The position numbers were made by a program, and so were the translations under genes. Source: Chryseobacterium aahli (lineage in GTDB: Bacteria > Bacteroidota > Bacteroidia > Flavobacteriales > Weeksellaceae). Taken from it: a stretch of 64,000 nucleotides of DNA. The notes beneath the pieces are model-generated. The model did no database searches, had not been told where the DNA came from, and saw only the letters and a list, made by a program, of their open reading frames with translations. Shown here one piece after another: positions 55,121-62,097 of the stretch (position 1 is the first letter of the stretch; each line of letters opens with the position of its first letter). The stretch spans positions 124,001-188,000 of the forward strand of contig NZ_JALDNB010000008.1 of assembly GCF_022699665.1 (NCBI RefSeq), read 5' to 3'.

Positions 55121-55882
55121 ATGAAAAAAGATATTTTACTTACATTTCTGCTGTTGCAGTCGATTTTCTTCTTTGCACAGACAGGAAATGTTGGAGTCTT
55201 AACTGTAAACCCACGAACTAATCTTGATGTCAACGGAACAACAAATATCAATAATGAAATCAATTTAGGAGGTACGAATTCTGTAGTTGGAAATCCTGGA
55301 ACGGTGGGTGATCTTGTCTCTGCGAACGGAGCTGCCAATCCGGTATGGAAAAAATTTGATTTGCCAAATGGTTATTTGGATGGTTTGGTGCTCACTTCGT
55401 CTTCTCTGAAATCTACTACAACTGGTGCTACCTTTACAGGAGCTAATGGAAGTGGATCTCCTTACAGCGAAGATCAAAATCTGCCTACTGATTGGGTGAC
55501 AATTGCGGGAGTAAGCGAACCTGCTTTTCAGATAAGAAAGAATGTAAATACTGTCAATATTTTTGTTCAGACAGTAGCGCAGGTTACCGGTAATAATGGA
55601 ACTGGATCATTTGGTTGCGGAATATATATTGATGATAAATTGAAATTTGCAAGAACCGGTATCGTTACTGGTGCATCAGGATCTTATAAAATTTTAACAC
55701 TCAATGCATCAATATCAAACTTATCTGTAGGCACACACAGTTATAAATTTGCGTGCGCTCAACGTAATGTTGTTACAGGAAATGTTTTGACAATTGGGCA
55801 GGCTCAGGCTACTCCTGCTACTTTGAGTCCTACTATGGCAGGAACTTCGTCAGTATTAAAGATTTTGGAACCGATACAATAA
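55121..55882 (+). CDS. AQVGIN-type exported protein, paralog 3
   Basis: 253 residues; signal peptide MKKDILLTFLLLQSIFFFAQ. Then NVGVLTVNPRTNLDVNGTTN, NLGGTNSVVGNPGTVGDLVS with PVWK, and FGCGIYIDDKLKFARTGIVT plus NLSVGTHSYKFACAQRN. Third tandem paralog; the identity between the three is modest, so the duplication is old. Followed by a terminator. Confidence 0.75.
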   Translation: MKKDILLTFLLLQSIFFFAQTGNVGVLTVNPRTNLDVNGTTNINNEINLGGTNSVVGNPGTVGDLVSANGAANPVWKKFDLPNGYLDGLVLTSSSLKSTTTGATFTGANGSGSPYSEDQNLPTDWVTIAGVSEPAFQIRKNVNTVNIFVQTVAQVTGNNGTGSFGCGIYIDDKLKFARTGIVTGASGSYKILTLNASISNLSVGTHSYKFACAQRNVVTGNVLTIGQAQATPATLSPTMAGTSSVLKILEPIQ

Positions 55883-55902
55883 TTTTTTTACAATTACATT
55901 TA

Positions 55903-55942
55903 ATAAATGCTGTTTCAGAAATGAGACAGCATTTATTTTTTA
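55903..55942 (+). terminator. Terminator of secreted-protein unit 1
   Basis: Stem AAATGCTGTTTCA (55905-55917) with TGAGACAGCATTT (55922-55934), one G-U, then T-rich sequence. Confidence 0.85.
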
Positions 55943-56050
55943 AATAAATATTTATTTATTATTCTTTATTGTGTGAAATTTAAATATTATGTTAAATGAT
56001 GTTTTTTAGGTAATTGACAAAGAAACAATTGATTAGTTAAATATAATGAT

Positions 56051-56058
56051 TATATTTG
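56051..56058 (+). promoter_or_regulatory. -7 promoter element of secreted-protein unit 2
   Basis: TATATTTG lies 18 nt before the TTG start of leader 2. A weaker -33-like ATTG is at 56028-56031. Confidence 0.7.
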
Positions 56059-56076
56059 CGCAAACAAATGATATAA

Positions 56077-56760
56077 TTGAAAAAGAAACTAACAAGCTTT
56101 AGCTGTGCTAAAAAATATTCAAACCTTAATAAAGGCTTTGGGTATTTTTACGGTTTATGGGTCTTGTTATTTTTTTCTTTTAATAGTTTATTGAATGCAC
56201 AAGTAGGCATTGGGAATCCCACTCAATCTGCGATTATTCTTAAAAATGGGGCTGCGATTTATTCTACAGATGCCAACTTTAATCGGCAAATAAATTCAGA
56301 CAAAATTTCCTTAAAAAATGCAGAGGTTTTCTATGAAAGTGAGAATGGCAATGAAGTAATATTGGTAGCTGCTTCAGAAAAAAGTATTGAATCCGAAAAA
56401 AAAGATCTCAAAACTCAGGTAAAAATTGCTGAAAAAAACAAGAAGAAAGAAGCGCTAAAAAAACTAAAAAAGCAGATCTCTGATTATGAATCTCAAAAAG
56501 AAAAATTCGAATCAGAGAAAATAAAGACTTTTCCGTCTTCTGAAGAATTCATTTCATCTACTCATGTCAACACAGATTATGTAGTCCCGAGCTATCATCA
56601 CTATAAATTATCAAAAATTTATAGTGCAGAAAATCAATATGTAATTAAACTGGCTTTAGATTTTTTATATCCTAAAGAATATACTTATTGCAATAACACA
56701 CCTTTAGATTTCTGTTTTTCTAAAATCTTTTCTGTAAGGCCACCACCATTTTTTATATAA
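56077..56760 (+). CDS. FSVRPPP-family exported leader protein 2 (unrecognised family)
   Basis: 227 residues from TTG; an in-frame ATG at 56068 is followed at once by ATA TAA, so it cannot be the start. Signal peptide GYFYGLWVLLFFSFNSLLNAQ is here given only by its ends, GYFYGL and LLNAQ. Then IILKNGAAIYSTDANFNRQI and SDKISLKNAEVFYES, a Lys/Glu coiled coil (about 110-155, KKKEALKKLKKQISDYESQK), NTDYVVPSYHHYKLSKIYS, and the end LDFCFSKI followed by FSVRPPPFFI (FSVRPPP at 56728-56748). Closest to leader 3. Same position ahead of a secreted-protein gene. Role as arrest peptide or as ordinary envelope protein is undecided. Confidence 0.75.
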   Translation: MKKKLTSFSCAKKYSNLNKGFGYFYGLWVLLFFSFNSLLNAQVGIGNPTQSAIILKNGAAIYSTDANFNRQINSDKISLKNAEVFYESENGNEVILVAASEKSIESEKKDLKTQVKIAEKNKKKEALKKLKKQISDYESQKEKFESEKIKTFPSSEEFISSTHVNTDYVVPSYHHYKLSKIYSAENQYVIKLALDFLYPKEYTYCNNTPLDFCFSKIFSVRPPPFFI

Positions 56761-56853
56761 TTTTTCTAATCAGGTATTAAGAAGAGGATTGTTTATTTAT
56801 AATTTCTCTTGTAAAGGCCTGAAATGTTGAATTCTTATATAAAAAAAATTAAA

Positions 56854-59800
56854 ATGAAAAAAAATATATTCAAGTATGTCCTTGTGCCTACAATGATTTT
56901 GTGTGCATTTGGAATTAACTTTTTTAAAGCTCAGAATTGGACAACAGTCTGGACTGAGAATTTCAACGGACTTACTTACAGTTCGTCTTACAATAACGGT
57001 GTTACAGGATATTGGAATAATAGTGCCAACCCGCCACAAAATAGTCAGATTAACGGAGCTTTTGAGGCTACACCGGCTAGCGGTATCGTAGCAGGAACTA
57101 CGCAGGTGCCATCTGATGCATCAGGTGGTAGGTTTCTTATGTTTTGGACACAAGGTGGGGTCGCTATACCAGCTTCAGAAAATGTGTTTTTCAAAAAAAC
57201 GATGACTGTAGTGCCTGGGAAAACATATAGAATAAATTACCGTTTTGCAACATTAGGAACCGTTCCTGGTACTGCTGCAAATAGGACAAACGCCACATTC
57301 AGGGTTTCACCACAAGGCAATACGACATCATTTTATACCTCGGGAATGGTTGTTGCGGATGTGAATGCGTGGAAAAATGTTCAGTATGAATTTACGGTTC
57401 CTTCGTCAGTTACTTCAATAGATATGACTTGGGAAAATACTACAAAAGCTACCACGGGAAATGATTTTGCTCTTGATGATTTAGTATTGCAGGAAGCTGT
57501 TGATAGTGATGGGGATGGTATTCCTGATTATATAGATGATGACGATGACAACGATGGTATCTTAGACACCGCTGAATGTGGTGGGGGTGCAATTTACAAC
57601 TATTCCGGATTTGGGATCAGAACGATATCTGCTACTCAGGCTAATTTAATAGGTTTAACAGGCAATACTTATACTCCTACGACTATAGCAACAAATATTA
57701 TCCCTGGTAATGATGCCAATCACATGACAACAGATGCTTCGAGAAACAGAGTGTTATTTGCAAATAATATAGCGCAAGGAAGTCTTTTTGCCTATCAGTT
57801 TTCAACCAATACCGTTGTAAATGTAGGTTCAGGATTTTTATCAAGTTTGGGTGATGCTTCAGGAGGGGCCGCAATGTATAACAATGATTATTTTATTTAC
57901 GATGACACAGGAACAACAAGTCAGGGATTGTGGCGAGTAACGTTTAATGCAAGCGGAAATGCGAGTACCCTTACCAAAGTTGTTGACCCTATTTCTGGAA
58001 TAGATTTAGGAGATATTGCGATTAATTCTTCAGGGATGGTTTATCTTATAGCCAGTACAGGTGCTCTGTACAAACTTGACTTAAGCAGTTTAAACTTAAG
58101 CATAACTACTCCTTCATCAGCTTGGATTTCTGTTGGAACAACAGCCTCAGCATCAGGAACGCAATTATTTTTTGGTGCTAATGGAGATTTAATAGGGAGT
58201 AATAATGGAAATTTAATACGAATAGATCCAAATAATGCAGCTAATTTAGGGACAATATCTACCCTGACTTCTGGATATAGTTGGGGCGATATTTCGGAAG
58301 CACCATCGGTAGGGTTCAGCTGTGGTACTGATACTGATAGTGACGGAATTCCCAATAATTTAGACCTAGATTCAGACGGAGATGGTTGTACCGATGCTAT
58401 TGAAGGAGGCGCTGCTTTTACCACAGCCAATCTAGTAACTGCTACGGGAACCATTTCTACGCAGACTCCTAATCAAAACTTAGGGAATACAGTAGGTAGT
58501 ACTGCAACAACTACAGGAGTTCCTACCATTGCAGGAACAGGTCAGTCTGTTGGGCAATCTCAGAACAGTACCATATCAGAATGTTTGGATAGTGATAATG
58601 ACGGGGTTCCAAATATTTGTGATTTGGATGATGATAATGATGGAATACTGGATATACAAGAGAATACTTGTGTACTCACTGGGCAGACTATAAGAATAGG
58701 ATATATACCCAATGTGAGGGATCTTGATGGTGATAACGGATATACATTCGATGGAGCCCTTATGAATAACTCGGGGGCCTTAAAATTGCTTAATACAGCT
58801 AATTTTGGTCCTTCTGGAATTGTGAATGCTAATATTGTATTGGTTCCCATGACTACGAATCCTATCACCAAAGCGTATATTACAAGCTTAAATTTAAATG
58901 CCATTTTCTTGGGAGGTATTGATGACGCGGCTCAGAATTCTTATCTAAGCAGCAGTGAATTTGTAGCAATCAAAGATTGGTCAGATGATTCTCCTAAAAA
59001 CTTTGTTGTATCCACACAGGGGCAGACTGTAGCTTGGGAGGCAGCAATTACTGCAGGTAATATCAATCCGGATGTACCAACATCATTAGGCAGCACTAGT
59101 TCTGTTTTTAGCGGACCTTTTGGATCCGTAAGTTCATTTAGTCAAGGGGGTAGCTATCAGGCATATTTTATACCAAGTACTCAGTGTTTTGCTCAAATAT
59201 TTGCCCAGGATAACAGTGGTCGTCCAGTTATCTATCTTGATGGAATTTATAATGATTTAATGATTGCTGATGTTGATATCTTAACAAGTCTAGGTGGCGT
59301 TACTGCAGGAAATACTGTTACTTCTAACAATGACAGATTATTTATGAATATCTGGGCGTTTGTAGCGCAGCAATCTGGTTGTACAAGCAGTGACACTGAT
59401 GCTGACGGAATCCCTAATCATTTAGATCTTGATTCTGATAACGACGGTTGTTTAGATGCGATGGAAGGAGATGAGAACGTTACTGTGAATATGTTGGTGA
59501 ATGCAGCACCGGGTCTTAGTGTGGGAACAGGTTCTACAGCGGCCAATCAAAACTTGTGTGCTTCCGGAACCTGTGTGAACGCTAATGGTGTTCCTACTCA
59601 AGTGAATTCTGGAGGAGCGGCTGATATCGGAGGAGATGTTGGTCAGGGAATCGGCGATTCGCAAAACGCATTGATAAGTTCAGGATGTTATTGCTACAAA
59701 CCTGAAGTAGTGGTTGTAGGAAATCCGAACCCTGTAAAACACGGAATTACTTCACTTAACAGAGCAAATTCAGGTACTTCAGATTGGCCGGTTGTGAGAC

Positions 59801-60030
59801 AAAGTGCATGGACGGTTTTAGAGTCTAAAACTAAAGGTTTTGTTCTCAACCGTATGGCATTCGTAGATGCAGATTCTAACACAGCTACACCAACCACGCC
59901 ACCATTGGCTTCCATTCCTGCAGCTAATTATGTAGAGGGAATGATGGTTTACGATACCGTATCAAAGTGTTTGAAAATCTATAATGGTACAATCTGGAGC
60001 TGTTTCAGTACACAGACTTGTCCGGATTAA
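56854..60030 (+). CDS. Large exported thrombospondin type 3 repeat protein
   Basis: 1058 residues from MKKNIFKYVLVPTMILCAFG (the ATG at 56824 only adds a basic decapeptide). A jelly-roll-like N-terminal part (WTENFNGLTYSSSYNN to DFALDDLVLQEA) is followed by calcium-binding type 3 repeats DSDGDGIPDYIDDDDDNDGI, DTDSDGIPNNLDLDSDGDGC, DSDNDGVPNICDLDDDNDGI and DTDADGIPNHLDLDSDNDGC, separated by a DUF-like region with YQFSTNTVVNVGSGF and a second globular region. The last section, EGMMVYDTVSKCLKIYNG, replaces the usual T9SS sorting domain and is shared with the next gene. Probably a cell-surface or extracellular protein. Confidence 0.85.
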   Translation: MKKNIFKYVLVPTMILCAFGINFFKAQNWTTVWTENFNGLTYSSSYNNGVTGYWNNSANPPQNSQINGAFEATPASGIVAGTTQVPSDASGGRFLMFWTQGGVAIPASENVFFKKTMTVVPGKTYRINYRFATLGTVPGTAANRTNATFRVSPQGNTTSFYTSGMVVADVNAWKNVQYEFTVPSSVTSIDMTWENTTKATTGNDFALDDLVLQEAVDSDGDGIPDYIDDDDDNDGILDTAECGGGAIYNYSGFGIRTISATQANLIGLTGNTYTPTTIATNIIPGNDANHMTTDASRNRVLFANNIAQGSLFAYQFSTNTVVNVGSGFLSSLGDASGGAAMYNNDYFIYDDTGTTSQGLWRVTFNASGNASTLTKVVDPISGIDLGDIAINSSGMVYLIASTGALYKLDLSSLNLSITTPSSAWISVGTTASASGTQLFFGANGDLIGSNNGNLIRIDPNNAANLGTISTLTSGYSWGDISEAPSVGFSCGTDTDSDGIPNNLDLDSDGDGCTDAIEGGAAFTTANLVTATGTISTQTPNQNLGNTVGSTATTTGVPTIAGTGQSVGQSQNSTISECLDSDNDGVPNICDLDDDNDGILDIQENTCVLTGQTIRIGYIPNVRDLDGDNGYTFDGALMNNSGALKLLNTANFGPSGIVNANIVLVPMTTNPITKAYITSLNLNAIFLGGIDDAAQNSYLSSSEFVAIKDWSDDSPKNFVVSTQGQTVAWEAAITAGNINPDVPTSLGSTSSVFSGPFGSVSSFSQGGSYQAYFIPSTQCFAQIFAQDNSGRPVIYLDGIYNDLMIADVDILTSLGGVTAGNTVTSNNDRLFMNIWAFVAQQSGCTSSDTDADGIPNHLDLDSDNDGCLDAMEGDENVTVNMLVNAAPGLSVGTGSTAANQNLCASGTCVNANGVPTQVNSGGAADIGGDVGQGIGDSQNALISSGCYCYKPEVVVVGNPNPVKHGITSLNRANSGTSDWPVVRQSAWTVLESKTKGFVLNRMAFVDADSNTATPTTPPLASIPAANYVEGMMVYDTVSKCLKIYNGTIWSCFSTQTCPD

Positions 60031-60068
60031 TTCAATTAAGATTTTAATTAAGTTTAAATTTTAAAAAA

Positions 60069-60674
60069 ATGAAAAATATATTAAAAATAGCATTTCTCTT
60101 CATCGCTGCTTCCGCCTCTGCTCAGGTGGCAATCGGGAAATCATCACTCACCACCTTGCCTTCACCGGCTCCGGCAGGAACCCCTAATCCTTCAATTTCT
60201 CTGGAATTTGGGGATTATGTAATCAATCAGGGAAAAGGTTTTGTATTACCCTGGACAACTGCTGCGATGGATAAAGCTGCTGCCGTGGAAGGGACAATCA
60301 TCTACGATACCACAGATTTTATCGTGAAGTACAAAAACGGAACTGCGGCAACAAGCTGGGTGGCTCTCACGAAAAACGAAAGCGCTCCTGCACCGATTAA
60401 CACTACCCAAGGTGTGGTAGACACGACACTTCAGGACACTTTCAACGGCGTTGCTTTAGTGGATAGCCCTACAGCCAAAACAAGCATCGGAACACCGACT
60501 TCGGTGCCGGGAATTTTGGTTTTGGAAGACGCTAACAAAGCAATGATTCTCCCAAAAGTGCCAAGCCCGCATCTGAATATCTCAAATCCTGAACCTGGAA
60601 CAATGGTTTATGATACGGTAAAACAGCAATTGGCAGTTTTTAATGGTAAAGTTTGGTCTTTTTGGAAACCATAG
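60069..60674 (+). CDS. Small exported companion protein with YDT/NG-W module
   Basis: 201 residues, signal peptide MKNILKIAFLFIAASASAQ, then VAIGKSSLTTLPSPAPAGTP. Two copies of a short module follow: EGTIIYDTTDFIVKYKNG with TSWVAL, and PGTMVYDTVKQQLAVFNGKV with W. The second matches the C-terminus of the preceding 1058-residue protein. The gene is 38 nt downstream of it, so the two are likely made and perhaps assembled together. Function unknown. Confidence 0.75.
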   Translation: MKNILKIAFLFIAASASAQVAIGKSSLTTLPSPAPAGTPNPSISLEFGDYVINQGKGFVLPWTTAAMDKAAAVEGTIIYDTTDFIVKYKNGTAATSWVALTKNESAPAPINTTQGVVDTTLQDTFNGVALVDSPTAKTSIGTPTSVPGILVLEDANKAMILPKVPSPHLNISNPEPGTMVYDTVKQQLAVFNGKVWSFWKP

Positions 60675-60699
60675 ATTTACAGTAAAATAAATATATATT

Positions 60700-60733
60700 T
60701 TAAGTTGCTTCGTGATGGAGCAACTTTTTTTTG
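60700..60733 (+). terminator. Terminator of secreted-protein unit 2
   Basis: Stem AAGTTGCT (60702-60709) with AGCAACTT (60719-60726) followed by T8. Confidence 0.85.
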
Positions 60734-61311
60734 TTCTAAATTATTTTCCCTGAATCATAAAATCGGAATTTGAATTGCCTGAGAATTTCTATCGGCTATG
60801 CAGATTTCTGGTTTTTCTCTTTCAATTTTAAATTATAAATGAATTCTTTTGTTAATGATGAATTAATAGGATTATAGTATGTTATTAATTGCTTTTGCGT
60901 TCATAATAATTATACTTGCGGATTTTTTTCATTATGCGTTTTTTTGCTTTATTTAATATAGTTAGCCGGCGGTATTCCGGTGCTTGTATTTAGTGTATTT
61001 TATTGGTGATTTAGTTCGGAATGATGTGATATGTGAAATTTTTTAATGTAATGTCTTTGAATGGTGTATTTATATTAATGATATTTATCAATTTGAGGTT
61101 TTATAGCCATTCAGACGGAAAGTGTAGGTGTAAATCATTGTGTGTTTTTTTGAAAAAAAAATAAGTGTAAAAAATCAATTATGTATTACATTGTTGTTAA
61201 AAAAATCAGTTGATGTTTTTAATGATACTGTTTTTTTTCGCTAATAGTATCTAATGTCATACATGCGGTTTGTTAATGTCTATTTAATACAATATTTGTT
61301 GATTTATTGCT
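60734..61311. other. Gene-poor region before unit 3
   Basis: No gene of ordinary size. A -7-like TATACTTG (60911-60918) followed 16 nt later by a 19-codon frame (60934-60993, MRFFALFNIVSRRYSGACI) repeats the short-leader geometry of this region, but coding is unproven. Confidence 0.4.
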
Positions 61312-61319
61312 TACTTTTG
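61312..61319 (+). promoter_or_regulatory. -7 promoter element of secreted-protein unit 3
   Basis: TACTTTTG lies 19 nt before the TTG start of leader 3. No clear -33 box at standard distance. Confidence 0.6.
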
Positions 61320-61338
61320 CACCTGTAAACTAATATCC

Positions 61339-62031
61339 TTGCAAGAAACTTTATTATATAACAATACGGTTGCGAAAAATTTGAACTTTATTAAAGGTTT
61401 GAATTATTTTCCAGCTTTATTGTTGATATTGTTATTTTCTTTAATAAATAATGTTTACGCCCAAAAAGCTAATTCTCAGCAACAAATTACACCGACTACC
61501 ATTGTTTTAAAAGATGGGGCAAATTTGTACTCAGCAGATGATAATTTTAATAAGCAGATTCTTAGCAATAAAATTATTCTGAAAAACTCTTATGTTTCTT
61601 ATCAGGAAAATGAAGGCAAAGAACACCTTCTAAAATTAATTGCCAAACAATCACAAAAGGAAGAAAAGAAAGATCTTAAGAATCAGTTAAAAATAGCTGA
61701 AAATAAAAGACAAAAAGAAGCTTTACAACAAATAAAAAAAGAAGTAGAAAAATTTGAAAAAAGAGTTCAGGTTTTTGTTAAACATGATTTCAATGGTGCT
61801 CCGTCTCCTGATCAGTTTTTTTCTTCAAGCTCGATTGCAAAAAACTATGTAATACCTAGTCAAAGCACTCACGATTTTTCTAAATTCTATATTTCGGCAG
61901 ACGCTTATGTAATTACTCAGGCTTTAGATTTTCTACATTCTCAAAAATACATATACTACAATAACAAATCTTTAGATTTTTGTTTCTCTGAGGTCTTTTC
62001 TGTGAGACCGCCACCGGTATTAGGTTATTAA
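61339..62031 (+). CDS. FSVRPPP-family exported leader protein 3 (unrecognised family)
   Basis: 230 residues from TTG; no alternative Met precedes the signal peptide (LLLILLFSLINNVYAQ). Then TIVLKDGANLYSADDNFNKQ and ILSNKIILKNSYVSYQE, a coiled coil (about 110-155, KKDLKNQLKIAENKRQKEAL), SIAKNYVIPSQ, and the end YIYYNNKSLDFCFSEV followed by FSVRPPPVLGY (FSVRPPP at 61996-62016). It precedes the DUF11-type adhesin by 66 nt. As in its two paralogs, only 3-4 residues follow the prolines. Confidence 0.75.
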   Translation: MQETLLYNNTVAKNLNFIKGLNYFPALLLILLFSLINNVYAQKANSQQQITPTTIVLKDGANLYSADDNFNKQILSNKIILKNSYVSYQENEGKEHLLKLIAKQSQKEEKKDLKNQLKIAENKRQKEALQQIKKEVEKFEKRVQVFVKHDFNGAPSPDQFFSSSSIAKNYVIPSQSTHDFSKFYISADAYVITQALDFLHSQKYIYYNNKSLDFCFSEVFSVRPPPVLGY

Positions 62032-62058
62032 CATAAATTAATTTTTTTATTAACAAAC

Positions 62059-62080
62059 TTCTCATTTATATAAATGAGAA
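62059..62080 (+). promoter_or_regulatory. Hairpin between leader 3 and the adhesin gene
   Basis: A perfect 22-nt palindrome (TTCTCATTTAT and its complement) lies 27 nt after the leader stop and 17 nt before the next ATG. No T run follows, so it is not a usual terminator. Confidence 0.5.
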
Positions 62081-62097
62081 AGCTAATACATTTTTAT

